Part shown: positions 27,442 to 37,566 of the stretch, piece after piece
Numbering within the stretch: the stretch's first letter is position 1
How the letters are laid out: each line of letters opens with the position of its first letter
Origin: Priestia megaterium
GTDB lineage: Bacteria > Bacillota > Bacilli > Bacillales > Bacillaceae_H
Length of the DNA: 64,000 nt
Assembly: GCF_009497655.1 (NCBI RefSeq)
Contig: NZ_CP023317.1
Coordinates: forward strand, 4,121,501-4,185,500
Direction: 5' to 3'
Notes under the pieces: generated by a model
The model's database searches: none
What the model saw: only the letters and a program-made list of their open reading frames with translations
What the model was told of the DNA's origin: nothing
Position numbers and translations under genes: made by a program

Positions 27442-27795
27442 TTATTCATCCGCCTGACACTTTTCATAAAAAGGAGCGATGATTTCACTCGGCTTAATTT
27501 GTGCAGTCGTATACATTTCTTTAAGAGCTTTAATCATTTTTTTGCCAATGCCCTGTTGGCGGTGTGAAGGGTTTACACTGACGTGTTGAACCTCAATCAA
27601 ACTTTTATCGAGCATGGAAATGCCAACAATTCCAATAATATCTTCTTCTTGCTTCCAAAGATACAGCTGCCAATGTTCGTTTTGCTCATATTCTTTCATC
27701 GTTTGTTGAAGTTTTTTTAAATCTTTTTCCGTAGGTACAAACGATAGAAGACCCATGGCAATTTTTTCATAGTTTCGTTTATAGCGAATAAGCAT
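27442..27795 (-). CDS. ribT: RibT, GNAT-family acetyltransferase-like protein
   Basis: 117 aa. The GNAT acetyl-CoA motif A reads VQHVSVNPSHRQQGIGKKMIKAL. The start MLIRYKRNYEKIAMGLLSFVP, with AGGGAG upstream, is characteristic of RibT, the last gene of the rib operon in B. subtilis. Here it stands alone between ypuF and ppiB: ribD, ribE, ribA and ribH are not in this window. Acetyl acceptor unknown. Confidence 0.88.
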   Translation of the reverse strand: MLIRYKRNYEKIAMGLLSFVPTEKDLKKLQQTMKEYEQNEHWQLYLWKQEEDIIGIVGISMLDKSLIEVQHVSVNPSHRQQGIGKKMIKALKEMYTTAQIKPSEIIAPFYEKCQADE

Positions 27796-27963
27796 ACGAT
27801 TCTCCCTCGTCCTCAAACTTTCCTACAAATTAATGCGCTGCGTTTTTTACTGCTTTTATCATACAAAATTTATAAGTAAATAGCAATATTACACAAAAGC
27901 TTGTCATATGTCACGCGTGTATGAGAAACCTAATCTATTACGCTTTTTGAGCTGTTGCGCGAA

Positions 27964-28007
27964 GAAAAAACGCCGTAACCCCCTGTAAAAGGTTGTTATG
28001 ACGTTTT
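27964..28007 (-). terminator. Terminator of ppiB
   Basis: On the minus strand AAAACGTCATAAC pairs, with one mismatch, to GTTACGGCGTTTT and is followed by a T run. Confidence 0.75.
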
Positions 28008-28039
28008 ATTAGCTGATATCCATTTATAGCAGTATGCTC

Positions 28040-28474
28040 TTATTCTTCCCAGACTTTTACTTCTTTCATTACGTCGCCATTTTTCATTTTCAACACTGTA
28101 TCAAGTCCTTCTGTTACTTTTCCAAATACAGTGTGAACACCGTTCAAATGAGGCTGTGGCTCATGAACAAGAAAGAACTGACTGCCGCCTGTGTCTTTAC
28201 CAGCATGCGCCATTGATAGAGAACCCGCTTCGTGTTTGTGAGGGTTTCCTTCTGTTTCACATTTAATTGAATAGCCAGGGCCGCCAGCACCTGTACCAGT
28301 TGGGTCTCCTCCTTGAGAAACAAATCCAGGGATAACGCGGTGGAACGTTACGCCGTTGTAGAATCCTTCATTAGCTAACTTTTCAAAGTTTTCTACTGTT
28401 CCTGGTGCTTCGTTCGGAAATAAATCGATTAGAATTTTTTCACCATTTTCCATTAAAATACTTGCTTTTTTCAT
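28040..28474 (-). CDS. ppiB: Peptidyl-prolyl cis-trans isomerase PpiB (cyclophilin)
   Basis: 144-aa cytoplasmic cyclophilin. Active-site segments are [19 protein letters not shown] and [22 protein letters not shown]. The ATG at 28472-28474 has GGAGGT at 7 nt; a longer frame to 28531 lacks a site. Confidence 0.94.
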   Translation of the reverse strand: MKKASILMENGEKILIDLFPNEAPGTVENFEKLANEGFYNGVTFHRVIPGFVSQGGDPTGTGAGGPGYSIKCETEGNPHKHEAGSLSMAHAGKDTGGSQFFLVHEPQPHLNGVHTVFGKVTEGLDTVLKMKNGDVMKEVKVWEE

Positions 28475-28688
28475 ATAAATGACCTCCAATATATGTATTA
28501 GTACCGCTACAGGCTCTATCTTCCCCGTCAAAGCGGCAAAACGTAAAAGTTGTAAATGCCACCTAGAGGCAGAACACTTACATTTATAAACTCACTCTAT
28601 TCTACTACAAACAAGCTCATGAATTCAATGAATGCACTTTTTCACTTTCTTCTCATAGGGCTCTAAATAAAAAATAATAGTTGTGAGA

Positions 28689-28714
28689 TGAAACTTTTTA
28701 TAGTATCATCCGTC
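28689..28714 (+). promoter_or_regulatory. ECF-sigma-type promoter of ypuA
   Basis: TGAAAC (28689-28694), 16 bp, CGTC (28711-28714), an exact match to the ECF pattern recognised by SigM/SigX/SigW. ypuA belongs to the SigM regulon in B. subtilis. A second possible sigma-A promoter, TGTTAC-N17-TATAAT (28802-28830), lies closer to the gene. Otherwise the 389-bp gap 28475-28863 shows nothing that I recognise. Confidence 0.75.
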
Positions 28715-28863
28715 TAATACAGTGATGGAGATACATAGATTTCATTTTATATAGAAATCTACGCCTCTAGACTGATTTATGGGAAAATGATGAATTGACT
28801 CTGTTACTTCAGACCTGCCCGTATTATAATAGGGCAAGTATGGGATTAAAGGAGGAAAAAGGT

Positions 28864-29739
28864 TTGAAATTAACGATAAAAGCAATGATGGTGACATTAG
28901 GTCTTCTTCTATTCCTAACCGCACCCTTAAAAAGTTTTGCAGATGCTGCTCCGGGCGATGTGATTATTACATTAGGTCAGGACTTAACCAGCTCTCAGAA
29001 GCAACAGGTATTAAATGACCTTGATGCACCAAGCAATGCTCAAACAGTAACCGTGACAAACCAAGAAGAGCATGAATACTTAGGTGACTTTATTCCAAAG
29101 GCTACTATTGGATCTCGTGCTATTTCATCTTCTAGTATTACCCTTGGCTCAAAAGATTCTGGTTTAAGCGTATCAACTCAAAATATTAATGGTATTACAG
29201 ATGACATGTATATTAATGCTTTAATGACCGCCGGCGTTAAAGATGCAAAAATCCAGATTACTGCTCCATTTGAAGTATCTGGTACAGCCGCTTTAACAGG
29301 TATTATGAAAGCATATGAAGTTCAAACAGATCAAAAAATCCCAGAAGAAGTAAAAAAAGCAGCCAACGAAGAGATGGTCCAAACATCTGAACTTGGTGAA
29401 AAAATCGGTAAAGAAAAAGCAGCGCAGTTTATGGCAACGATTAAAGAAGAAATTGCTAAAGAAAATCCTCAAACAAAGGACGATTTACGCACGTTAATTC
29501 AGCGCGTGGCTGATGATTTAGGTATTAAATTAACAGATTCAGAGCTTAATACACTGGTTGACTTTTTCAATCGGTTAAAAGATATGAACATCGATTGGAA
29601 CCAAGTAAAAGACCAGCTTTCTGCGACAAAGGAAAAAGTAACAACATTTCTTCAGTCAGAAGAAGGCCAATCATTTCTTGATAAATTAAAGCAATTCTTT
29701 GTTGATATTATTGATGCTATTAAATCGTTATTCTCATAA
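28864..29739 (+). CDS. ypuA: Secreted DUF1002 protein YpuA
   Basis: About 291 aa. Starting at TTG 28864-28866, which has AAAGGAGG at 8 nt, the protein begins with a classical signal peptide (basic head, hydrophobic core, cleavage near SFADA). The mature part is DUF1002, with a repeated YpuA-type fold, a polar alpha-helical middle and a C-terminal segment rich in acidic residues. Function unknown; envelope-stress regulation by its ECF promoter suggests a cell-wall role (inference). An ATG at 28840 gives a longer head without a site. Confidence 0.85.
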   Translation: MKLTIKAMMVTLGLLLFLTAPLKSFADAAPGDVIITLGQDLTSSQKQQVLNDLDAPSNAQTVTVTNQEEHEYLGDFIPKATIGSRAISSSSITLGSKDSGLSVSTQNINGITDDMYINALMTAGVKDAKIQITAPFEVSGTAALTGIMKAYEVQTDQKIPEEVKKAANEEMVQTSELGEKIGKEKAAQFMATIKEEIAKENPQTKDDLRTLIQRVADDLGIKLTDSELNTLVDFFNRLKDMNIDWNQVKDQLSATKEKVTTFLQSEEGQSFLDKLKQFFVDIIDAIKSLFS

Positions 29740-29772
29740 AAAAGAGCCTCTTGAACAAGAGGCTCTTTTTTT
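29738..29772. terminator. Bidirectional terminator between ypuA and lysA
   Basis: AAAAGAGCCTCTTG and its complement, with A and T runs on both sides. Confidence 0.88.
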
Positions 29773-29786
29773 ACGTTAATCACTCG

Positions 29787-31106
29787 TTACTTTTTTACCG
29801 TCACTTTGTATTTCACGTCATTTTTTACAATGTCTTCATACGTTTCGCGTTTTACGACTAGCTGTGCTTCTCCATCTTCTACGAACACGACAGCTGGCTT
29901 TGGCAAACGGTTATAGTGACTTGCCATAGAATAACCGTATGCGCCTGTACAAAACATCGCTAATAAATCATCTGGGTTTGCTTTTGGAAGATGTACATCC
30001 CACATCAGCATATCCCCCGATTCGCAGCACTTACCTGCGATGGATACGAGCTCATCACTCTCATCATTCATTCGATTGGCAATGACCGCTTCATATTTCG
30101 CTTGATACAGTGCGGGACGAATATTGTCGTTCATGCCTCCATCAATCGCTACATATTCACGTACATTCGGTACGTGTTTACGAGAACCAATTGAATACAG
30201 GGTCGTTCCAGCATCTCCTACAAGAGAGCGCCCGGGCTCAATCCAAATTTCAGGAATTTCTACTTCTAACTGTTTGGACTGCTTTTTGACCTCTTCTATA
30301 ATAACTTCCACATACTGAGAAACAGGGATAGGCTGATCTTCTTCCGTATAACGAATGCCAAAACCCCCGCCTAAATTTAATACTTGCGGAACAAATTTTA
30401 TACGTTGTTTCCACTCTTTCATTTTTGCAAAAAGCTTTTGAGTCGCCATAATAAATCCCGTTGTTTCAAAAATTTGCGATCCTATATGACAGTGAATGCC
30501 TAAAAGTTCTAGCCCCTTGCTATTTTGCACAAGACGCACAGCTTCGTCTGCTTGACCGTTTTGAAGATCAAATCCAAACTTCGAGTCTTCTTGCCCTGTC
30601 AAGATATAATCATGTGTATGAGCTTCAATTCCAGGTGTTAATCTGAGAAGAACAGGCATCTTTTTTTGATACTGTTCCGTTATTTCCTCAAGCAATGCAA
30701 TTTCATAAAAATTATCAACTACAATGCATCCTACATCTTCTTTGACGGCCATTTCTAGTTCTGCTCGGCTTTTATTGTTTCCGTGAAAATGAATCCGTTC
30801 TTTTGGAAAGTCAGCTGCTAAAGCCGTATACAGTTCTCCCCCCGAAACAACGTCTAACGAAAGACCTTCTTCATGAACGACTTGGACCATTGCAATTGTC
30901 GAAAAAGCTTTGCTTGCATAAGCGACCTGTGCTTTTACCCCATGCTTTTCAAATGTTTCTTTAAATCCTCTAGCACGCTGCCGAATTAAAGCCACGTCAT
31001 ATACGTAAAGGGGTGTCCCAAAATTTGATGCTAATTCAACCGTATCAACTCCACCAATTTCCAGATGCCCCTGCTTATTTATGCGACTTGTTCCGTGTAA
31101 AAACAT
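29787..31106 (-). CDS. lysA: Diaminopimelate decarboxylase LysA
   Basis: 439-aa PLP enzyme converting meso-diaminopimelate to lysine. PLP lysine K66 is in AYASKAFST, the glycine-rich phosphate-binding segment is LNLGGGFGI, and CCESGDML carries the partner-subunit cysteine. It lies downstream of spoVAF, as in B. subtilis, behind a terminator. No lysine riboswitch was seen in the short leader. Confidence 0.95.
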   Translation of the reverse strand: MFLHGTSRINKQGHLEIGGVDTVELASNFGTPLYVYDVALIRQRARGFKETFEKHGVKAQVAYASKAFSTIAMVQVVHEEGLSLDVVSGGELYTALAADFPKERIHFHGNNKSRAELEMAVKEDVGCIVVDNFYEIALLEEITEQYQKKMPVLLRLTPGIEAHTHDYILTGQEDSKFGFDLQNGQADEAVRLVQNSKGLELLGIHCHIGSQIFETTGFIMATQKLFAKMKEWKQRIKFVPQVLNLGGGFGIRYTEEDQPIPVSQYVEVIIEEVKKQSKQLEVEIPEIWIEPGRSLVGDAGTTLYSIGSRKHVPNVREYVAIDGGMNDNIRPALYQAKYEAVIANRMNDESDELVSIAGKCCESGDMLMWDVHLPKANPDDLLAMFCTGAYGYSMASHYNRLPKPAVVFVEDGEAQLVVKRETYEDIVKNDVKYKVTVKK

Positions 31107-31133
31107 GTTTAGACCCCGTTCCTGTGTATAGTG

Positions 31134-31172
31134 TAAAAAAGACAGTTAACGGCAATTCGCTGCTAACTGTCT
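31134..31172 (-). terminator. Terminator of the spoVA operon
   Basis: AGACAGTTA (31140-31148) pairs with TAACTGTCT (31164-31172) plus inner GGC/GCT pairing, with a T6 run on the minus strand. Confidence 0.82.
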
Positions 31173-31244
31173 AAATATTTATTATTTTCCATATTTAAAA
31201 CAAATCTATCACATCTTCATACAGGTTTCAACCACATATTTTGT

Positions 31245-32726
31245 TTAAGGTTTTGCAGGCTGGCGGTCTTTATCCTGCGGATGCACAATACTAGGTCGCG
31301 GATTCGCTCCAGGAACCGGTGTGCGGATAAGAATCTGCCACAAAGCCTGCGGATTAAATGGAAGAAACGGCCACAAATAAGGCGTATTTAATGATTTTAG
31401 TCGCGCCATGTAGAGAATGATACACGTTGTCGCAATAAGAAACCCTGGAGTATGAAAGGCCGCCACGAAAATTAACAGAAACAATCGCAGCATTTTATTT
31501 GCTACCGCTAGCTCATAGCTTGGCGTCGCGAATGAACCAATTGCTGCAATAGCCACATACAAAATAACCTCCGGAACAAAAAGACCTACATCAATAGCAA
31601 TTTGCCCAATAAGCGCGGCTGCAATCAAGCCCATCGCCGTGGCAAGCGGTGTCGGCGTATGAATCGCCGCCATCCTCAGAAACTCAATCCCAAAATCAGC
31701 TAAGAAAATTTGAACAACAGTTGGAATATTTGTTTCTTCGTTTGGCCCAATAAATTGCAATTTTGCCGGCAGCAGATCTGGTTCAAGTACAAATAATAGC
31801 CATAGCGGTAATAAGAAAAGAGAAGCAAGAATTCCTAAAAAACGTATCCAGCGGATAAACGTTCCTACAGAAGGAGACTGCCTGTATTCTTCCGCATGCT
31901 GCACGTGATGAAACAGCGTAGTTGGCGTAATAATAACGCTTGGAGACGTATCGGTAATAATGATCACATGCCCTTCTAGCACATGAGCTGCTGCTGTGTC
32001 CGGTCGTTCTGTATAGCGTACCATTGGAAAAGGATTAATTCCTTGTTTGACTAAGAACTCTTCAATTGATTTGTCAGCCATCGGCAAACCATCTATATCA
32101 ATTGCTTCCAGTTCATCTTTTATCAGTTTAACCAGCCCTGGATCAGCTACGCCATTTATGTACCCAATCGCTACGTCCAGTTTTGATCGTTCGCCTACCT
32201 TCATAATTTCAAAACGAAATCTTCCGTCACGAATTCGTCTTCTTGTTAACGCTGTATTGATAATGATGTTTTCAGTGTATCCATCTCGTGCTCCGCGAAT
32301 CACTTTCTCTGTATCCGCTTCTTCAGGGGATCTGCCAGGATATGTACGCACATCGACTTCAAAGCCAACTTCTTCACCGTCAATTAAAACGAATAGCAGT
32401 CCTGATAAAACCGATACCATTCCATCATCCAGCGTCTTTAAAGGCTTGACTTGCTGATGAATAAGACGGTTTTCAACAATATCCTTTAACTTTGCTCGTT
32501 CAACTTCATTATCATTAATTTGAATGAGTACTTTTGCAATTTCAATAATAAATGAACTATCACACAGCCCCGTTACGTAGTAAATATGAACTTCTCGATC
32601 CAAAATAAGCAGTTTACGTACGCCCACATCAAAGCTTGTGTTCATACTAGCGTTTTCCTTGAACCACTGATCGTTTTTTTGCACTTTTGAAAAAATAGCT
32701 GTTTTCTTCTCTGCTAGCTTACCCAA
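31245..32726 (-). CDS. spoVAF: SpoVAF, GerA-type spore membrane protein
   Basis: 493 aa of the GerA/SpoVAF family: a large N-terminal soluble domain (to about residue 290) with [16 protein letters not shown]-type sequence, then about four to five membrane segments. It is related to the A subunits of germinant receptors and sits in the inner spore membrane, where it modulates germination. Last gene of the spoVA operon; overlaps spoVAEa by 8 bp. Confidence 0.92.
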   Translation of the reverse strand: MGKLAEKKTAIFSKVQKNDQWFKENASMNTSFDVGVRKLLILDREVHIYYVTGLCDSSFIIEIAKVLIQINDNEVERAKLKDIVENRLIHQQVKPLKTLDDGMVSVLSGLLFVLIDGEEVGFEVDVRTYPGRSPEEADTEKVIRGARDGYTENIIINTALTRRRIRDGRFRFEIMKVGERSKLDVAIGYINGVADPGLVKLIKDELEAIDIDGLPMADKSIEEFLVKQGINPFPMVRYTERPDTAAAHVLEGHVIIITDTSPSVIITPTTLFHHVQHAEEYRQSPSVGTFIRWIRFLGILASLFLLPLWLLFVLEPDLLPAKLQFIGPNEETNIPTVVQIFLADFGIEFLRMAAIHTPTPLATAMGLIAAALIGQIAIDVGLFVPEVILYVAIAAIGSFATPSYELAVANKMLRLFLLIFVAAFHTPGFLIATTCIILYMARLKSLNTPYLWPFLPFNPQALWQILIRTPVPGANPRPSIVHPQDKDRQPAKP

Positions 32727-33285
32727 ACGAACCGCTCCTTTCTAAAATAAGTCTTGCTGCTTTTTCAGTAATAGGACATCCCAGTTTGACATCATCCATC
32801 CTAGCCATTTTGCCGATATCTCCTATTCCTACAACTAAGGGAATATCGAGCTGATCCAAGCAGTAAACTGTATCTCCATTAATTCGTCCGACTTCTAACT
32901 CTTGAATTCCGCTTTTATCCACGCCGTAATGCGATATTTCCCCAAAACGATCAATGGTCACATCCACTCTTGTCCATTCGCTTTGATGAGTACGTGATGC
33001 AACGGCAATCACTCCAAGAACTTCTACTTGAGGATGCTTTGCTACATGCAGCAAAGCAATTTCCCCAGGTCCTTCCTCTAAGAAACCGCTATCGTCGAAC
33101 ATCACAAAGACGGGATCATATGGTGCTTGAAGAATTAAATCTACCGTTTGACTACCTGTTAACGTAGTAGGGTTTCCATATGACCTCGAAATGCACCTGC
33201 CACCAACGGATTTAGCTACATGCTCAATTGCTTTGCGCGCATATTCATCGCCATCGGTTACAATAATGATCCTTCTTTTTTTCAT
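32719..33285 (-). CDS. spoVAEa: SpoVAEa stage V sporulation protein
   Basis: 188-aa soluble protein. It opens [20 protein letters not shown] and contains [15 protein letters not shown]. Encoded between spoVAEb and spoVAF, as in B. subtilis; associated with DPA release in germination, where in B. subtilis it is largely dispensable. Confidence 0.9.
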   Translation of the reverse strand: MKKRRIIIVTDGDEYARKAIEHVAKSVGGRCISRSYGNPTTLTGSQTVDLILQAPYDPVFVMFDDSGFLEEGPGEIALLHVAKHPQVEVLGVIAVASRTHQSEWTRVDVTIDRFGEISHYGVDKSGIQELEVGRINGDTVYCLDQLDIPLVVGIGDIGKMARMDDVKLGCPITEKAARLILERSGSFG

Positions 33286-33291
33286 AATCTT

Positions 33292-33642
33292 TTATCCTTT
33301 CGGTTTAAAGATTAACGCGATAATAAAAGCAAATAAAATAGCTGCTGAAATTCCAGCGGAGGTAAGTTCAAAAATTCCAATCCCAATCCCGATAAATCCA
33401 TGGTCATCCGCTTGCTTCATCGCTCCGTGCAACAAGGAATGACCAAAGCTTGTAATTGGAACCGTCGCTCCGGCGCCAGCAAATTCAATCAACTTATCAT
33501 AAAGACCAAATCCATCTAAAATCGCTCCCGCAACTACAAACGAACTCATAACATGCGCTGGAGTAAGTTTAGCAAGATCCAGCAGCAGCTGCCCAATAAC
33601 GCAAATGATTCCTCCTACAGCAAAAGCTATTACATACTCCAT
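33292..33642 (-). CDS. spoVAEb: SpoVAEb, DPA channel component
   Basis: 116-aa membrane protein with about three helices. The motif [19 protein letters not shown] is shared with SpoVAC, its paralogue in this operon. Part of the channel that moves Ca-dipicolinate into and out of the spore core. Starts inside the end of spoVAD (13-bp overlap). Confidence 0.93.
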   Translation of the reverse strand: MEYVIAFAVGGIICVIGQLLLDLAKLTPAHVMSSFVVAGAILDGFGLYDKLIEFAGAGATVPITSFGHSLLHGAMKQADDHGFIGIGIGIFELTSAGISAAILFAFIIALIFKPKG

Positions 33643-34661
33643 TGATCATCCCCCTCCCCGATATGTTCTAAGACGACGCCATGAGCAATTGTTGGAATTG
33701 ACTCTTTTTGCTGAATCATCGTTGGACTTAAAAGAGCTCCTGTTGCCACCATAAACACTTTCTTTAAGTTTCCCGATTTTAATTCATTTAAAATATGACC
33801 ATACGTGACAATAGCCGAGCAGCCGCAGCCGCTTCCTCCTGCAAATACATTTTGGTCGGGGCGATATACCATTAATCCGCAATCATTATGATTGGTTGAT
33901 ATATCGTAGCCTTCGTCCTTGAGCAGCTGTTTTAAAATTGGACTGCCTACACCAGATAAATCTCCTGTTAAAATAAGATCATACTCGCTTGGCGCGACGT
34001 TTAAGTCTTCCAAATGCCTTTGAATGGTATCTGCAGCAGCTGGTGCCATAGCAGAACCCATATCGTTTGCGTTTTTAATCCCATAATCCATTACACGCCC
34101 AATCGTTGCAGACGTGAGACGCACAATACCTTTTTCTTTCGAGACCAGCGCTGCCCCTGCTCCCGTAATAGTTGCCGTTGCCGTATCTGGTTTTTGTCCT
34201 CCGTACTCGGTAGGATTTCGAAATTGGCGCTCAGCGGTTGCGTTATGACTGCTCGCTGATGCAATAACACGATTAGCAAATCCCGCATCCACAAGAGCTG
34301 CCCCTGTTGCCAGCGTTTCCATTGATGTGGAGCAAGCGCCAAACATGCATAGAAATGGAATTTGGTTATGTCGAGCTACAAAATTAGCCGTTACGTTTTG
34401 ATTTAATAAATCTCCAGCCAAAAACAAATCAATGTCTTCATAGGATAAATTTATTTTTTGCAAGCAGGAGTCAATGGACTCCGTCATCAGTCTTCTTTCA
34501 GCTAACTCCCAGTTGTCTTCTTCACAGTGCAAATCTTTATGTGTAATATCAAATGTTTCTCCCAACGGTCCATCTGCTTCTTTTGGCCCTACTGCTGTTC
34601 CTGTAGCATTAATGTAAATAGGATTTTCATAAACCCACGTTTGCTTTCCAGTTTTTCTCAT
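33630..34661 (-). CDS. spoVAD: SpoVAD, dipicolinate-binding protein
   Basis: 343 aa with a thiolase-like fold ([21 protein letters not shown] near residue 110; [14 protein letters not shown] near 270). In Bacillus it binds dipicolinic acid directly on the spore inner membrane. It matches the usual length. Middle gene of the spoVA operon. Confidence 0.94.
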   Translation of the reverse strand: MRKTGKQTWVYENPIYINATGTAVGPKEADGPLGETFDITHKDLHCEEDNWELAERRLMTESIDSCLQKINLSYEDIDLFLAGDLLNQNVTANFVARHNQIPFLCMFGACSTSMETLATGAALVDAGFANRVIASASSHNATAERQFRNPTEYGGQKPDTATATITGAGAALVSKEKGIVRLTSATIGRVMDYGIKNANDMGSAMAPAAADTIQRHLEDLNVAPSEYDLILTGDLSGVGSPILKQLLKDEGYDISTNHNDCGLMVYRPDQNVFAGGSGCGCSAIVTYGHILNELKSGNLKKVFMVATGALLSPTMIQQKESIPTIAHGVVLEHIGEGDDQWSM

Positions 34662-34674
34662 AATCCCCCTCTTT

Positions 34675-35136
34675 TCATAGCAAATAAGTTTTAAAAAGGT
34701 AGCGAATGATTCCTACAACGTAAGCCGAAACCGTTCCAAATACAATGACGTTTCCAGCCAGCTTGAACATGTTGGTCGCAACGCCGAGAACAATTCCTTC
34801 ACTTCGATGTTCAAGCGCTGCACTCGTCATGGAATTGGCAAAACCCGTAACAGGAACGGCTGAACCTGCACCTGCGAATTGACCAATACGATCATATATC
34901 CCAAACCCGGTTAAGAGCGCAGATATTAAAATAAGGGTTGCGACGGTAGGATTACCTGCATTTTTTTCATTAAAGTCAAAAAATGCAATATAGAAATTTT
35001 GAATTGCCTGTCCTAATGTACAAATGATTCCCCCTACCAAAAAGGCCTTTAGGCAATTTGCCACATATGAAGGTTTAGGCTGAAATGGTTTAATGCTTTC
35101 TTGATAGTTATCTTTTAATTTTTGATTATTTGCCAT
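34675..35136 (-). CDS. spoVAC: SpoVAC, mechanosensitive DPA channel protein
   Basis: 153-aa membrane protein. After a polar N-terminus of about 25 residues come about four hydrophobic segments with GAGSAVPVTGFANSMTSAALEHRSEG, the SpoVAC/SpoVAE family signature. Implicated in DPA release. Confidence 0.94.
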   Translation of the reverse strand: MANNQKLKDNYQESIKPFQPKPSYVANCLKAFLVGGIICTLGQAIQNFYIAFFDFNEKNAGNPTVATLILISALLTGFGIYDRIGQFAGAGSAVPVTGFANSMTSAALEHRSEGIVLGVATNMFKLAGNVIVFGTVSAYVVGIIRYLFKTYLL

Positions 35137-35154
35137 GTTACATACATCCTTTTC

Positions 35155-35580
35155 TTATTGATTAACAAAATAAATCCAATGAAATAATGACCCGCATACT
35201 TTGCCTAGTACAATGGCCATTAACAATAAAATAAGCTTGCCTTCCATTCCTATTCGTTTCGTTAACGTCGGCAATACATTAAGCACTTCTGTTAACGCTG
35301 CTGCCAGCATCCCAATAAAAATACCGCTCGTTAGACCTATGATCATAATAAGCACCGCAGGAAACTGCCACGTGTATTGATGAAGACTGCACCAACCGCC
35401 TGTAACGGCACCACCTACGACTCCCCACTCATATGCTTGAATGTATTTCATGGTTTTGGTCAGCTGCATCAAACGCGGAATAATGCCCAGCACCGTTAAA
35501 AATGCTACAAATCCAGCACCTGCAGCCAATCCTCCCGCAAGTCCAATTACAATGGTCATCACAATGTTAATGATCATCAA
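35155..35580 (-). CDS. spoVAB: SpoVAB membrane protein
   Basis: 141 aa, four hydrophobic segments, family sequence GLAGGLAAGAGFVAFLTVLGIIPRLMQLT at the N-terminus. Required with SpoVAA for DPA uptake. It overlaps spoVAA by 14 bp; either of two adjacent ATGs could be used. Confidence 0.92.
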   Translation of the reverse strand: MMIINIVMTIVIGLAGGLAAGAGFVAFLTVLGIIPRLMQLTKTMKYIQAYEWGVVGGAVTGGWCSLHQYTWQFPAVLIMIIGLTSGIFIGMLAAALTEVLNVLPTLTKRIGMEGKLILLLMAIVLGKVCGSLFHWIYFVNQ

Positions 35581-36187
35581 TTTTTTTCATACTTTCTTTA
35601 TTCTCGTGCATAATGACGTATTGATCTAAGTCTTGCTGGTAATTAAACATTTCGACTTCGAGAGGACTAGGCTCTTCATTAATTCGTTTTCTAAAGACGT
35701 GGTTAAAAAACAGAATCATTCCCAACCCTAAACCGATAGAGTAAGGTACTTGAATCAGCAAAGGCTGCTTATCTCTCAGACCGGTCAGCATATAGAACAA
35801 TTTTTGATGTACTTGTCTCATACTCACATCTTCGTGAAAGTTCATAATTGCTAAAGCAGCTCCGATGAAGAGAAGAAACCAAACAGCTAGAAAAAACAAA
35901 AAGGAATATTGTCTCTTTTTATACACGACCTCTACAATTGTTTGAGCGGGTCCAATCGTCTGAATGTCTAAGTGCGGATACTGAGAGGCAACTTTTTCAA
36001 TTACCTTCATTAAATCAACAATGATAATATTTCGATCACTCATACTTACTTGATAGACAATTAGCTTTTCAATTTGCTTTTGAACAGAATCTCCTGCTAT
36101 AACCATTGCTAATTGTCCAATATTTACAGCTTCATCAGGTTTTACTTGAATACGATGCCTCATTTTAAGATAAAGAACGTTTTCCAT
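35567..36187 (-). CDS. spoVAA: SpoVAA, first gene of the spoVA operon
   Basis: 206 aa. A soluble N-terminal domain (residues 1-105) with VYQVSMSDRNIIIVDLMKVIEK is followed by two membrane helices near 112-132 and 158-178. Forms a DPA uptake subassembly with SpoVAB. Preceded by a strong sigma-G promoter match. Confidence 0.92.
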   Translation of the reverse strand: MENVLYLKMRHRIQVKPDEAVNIGQLAMVIAGDSVQKQIEKLIVYQVSMSDRNIIIVDLMKVIEKVASQYPHLDIQTIGPAQTIVEVVYKKRQYSFLFFLAVWFLLFIGAALAIMNFHEDVSMRQVHQKLFYMLTGLRDKQPLLIQVPYSIGLGLGMILFFNHVFRKRINEEPSPLEVEMFNYQQDLDQYVIMHENKESMKKIDDH

Positions 36188-36226
36188 TCATATCACACCT
36201 TACGATTCATTATCTCCCTGTACGTG

Positions 36227-36257
36227 TAGTATGGATTTTCTTAAATTTTCTAATTCA
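36227..36257 (-). promoter_or_regulatory. Sigma-G promoter of the spoVA operon
   Basis: Minus strand: TGAATT (36252-36257), 18 bp, CATACTA (36227-36233). Both elements match the forespore sigma-G consensus, and spoVA is a known sigma-G operon. Confidence 0.8.
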
Positions 36258-36284
36258 CGTTTCTGAACAGACCATTAATTACCA

Positions 36285-36340
36285 AATAAAAAAAGCAATC
36301 CGTTTCACTATTCTTCTTTGAATAGCAAAACGGATTGCTT
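36285..36340 (-). terminator. Terminator of the spoIIA (sigF) operon
   Basis: AAGCAATCCGTTT (36293-36305) pairs with AAACGGATTGCTT (36328-36340) and encloses a second small stem CTATTC/GAATAG. T7 tail on the minus strand. Confidence 0.88.
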
Positions 36341-36348
36341 CTTAAGTA

Positions 36349-37110
36349 TTACGTGTCATTCATATGCAGCTTCATTTGTTTTAAGATTTTCTTCTCAAGC
36401 CTCGATACCTGAACCTGAGAAATTCCTAGCCTTGCGGCCACTTCGGACTGAGTTTGATCTTTGTAATACCTCAAATAGACAATGAGCTTTTCACGCTCAT
36501 CAAGTTCTTCAATTGCTTCTTTTAAAGCAATTTTATCAAACCACTTCGCTTCCGTATGATCAGCAATTTGGTCAAGAAGGGTAATTGGATCTCCATCATT
36601 TTCATAGACGGTCTCGTGAATAGACGAAGGAGCACGATTAGCTTCTTGAGCCAGCACTACTTCTTCAGGAGTGAGATCCAAATGTTCTGCAACCTCAGCG
36701 ACTGTAGGGACGCGTCCAAGCAATTTGGAAAGCTCATCTTTTGCTTTACGTATTTTATTGCTCATTTCTTTCAGAGAACGGCTAACCTTTACCGTGCCAT
36801 CATCACGAATAAACCGCTGAATTTCACCAATAATCATCGGAACAGCATATGTTGAAAATTTAACATCATACGATAGGTCAAATTTATCAACGGACTTTAA
36901 TAGTCCTATACATCCAATTTGAAATAAATCATCGGGCTCATAACCACGGTTAATAAAACGTTGAACAACCGACCAAACGAGCCGCATATTTTTTTGGACG
37001 ATTGTATCTCGTGCAATTTGATCACCTTGCTGACTGCGCTTGATGAGGTCTTTAACTTCATGATCCTTTAAATACGGTTCGTTTTTATTTTTTTTGACCT
37101 CCACATCCAT
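36349..37110 (-). CDS. sigF: Forespore sigma factor SigF
   Basis: 253-aa sporulation sigma factor. Region 2 has YEPDDLFQIGCIGLLKSVDKF, the -10 recognition segment STYAVPMIIGEIQRFIRDDG, and region 4 has SEVAARLGISQVQVSRLEKKI. The start MDVEVKKN with AAGGAG at 8 nt is the conserved one. Held inactive by SpoIIAB and released by unphosphorylated SpoIIAA, both encoded just upstream. Confidence 0.96.
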   Translation of the reverse strand: MDVEVKKNKNEPYLKDHEVKDLIKRSQQGDQIARDTIVQKNMRLVWSVVQRFINRGYEPDDLFQIGCIGLLKSVDKFDLSYDVKFSTYAVPMIIGEIQRFIRDDGTVKVSRSLKEMSNKIRKAKDELSKLLGRVPTVAEVAEHLDLTPEEVVLAQEANRAPSSIHETVYENDGDPITLLDQIADHTEAKWFDKIALKEAIEELDEREKLIVYLRYYKDQTQSEVAARLGISQVQVSRLEKKILKQMKLHMNDT

Positions 37111-37122
37111 TGGCAAGTCTCC

Positions 37123-37566
37123 TTAATTACATAGCGCTTTACTATTTGTTAAGTGCTTTTTTAAATATAAGGTCGTACCTTCTAATACAGTAGACTCTAC
37201 TCGAATTTCGTCCATAAAGTTTTCCATTATGGTGAAACCCATTCCAGAGCGTTCTAGATCTGGTTTCGTTGTGTATAAAGGCTGCTTTGCTTCATCCACG
37301 TTATCGATACCAATTCCTTCATCACGAATCATCAGCTCCACTACACCGTCTTCATGAAGCGTCACAGAAATATATACCACACCATCCGGATTGCTTTCGT
37401 AGCCGTGAATAATAGCATTTGTTACTGCTTCAGATACGACTGTTTTAATTTCTGTTAACTCATCCATTGTTGGATCTAACTGTGTAATAAATGATGCTAC
37501 CGTGACGCGGGCAAACGATTCATTTTGACTAAGCGCGGAAAATTGGAGGTTCATTTGATTTTTCAT
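37123..37566 (-). CDS. spoIIAB: Anti-sigma factor and kinase SpoIIAB
   Basis: 147-aa GHKL ATPase-fold kinase. N-box [11 protein letters not shown] near residue 46, G1 box [10 protein letters not shown] near 80, and [12 protein letters not shown]. It binds SigF, and phosphorylates SpoIIAA. Its ATG overlaps the spoIIAA stop (TAATG). Confidence 0.96.
   Translation of the reverse strand: MKNQMNLQFSALSQNESFARVTVASFITQLDPTMDELTEIKTVVSEAVTNAIIHGYESNPDGVVYISVTLHEDGVVELMIRDEGIGIDNVDEAKQPLYTTKPDLERSGMGFTIMENFMDEIRVESTVLEGTTLYLKKHLTNSKALCN

Noticed and set aside
31107-31244. Lysine riboswitch ahead of lysA
   Set aside because: The gap is too short and is filled by the spoVA terminator; no L-box sequence seen.
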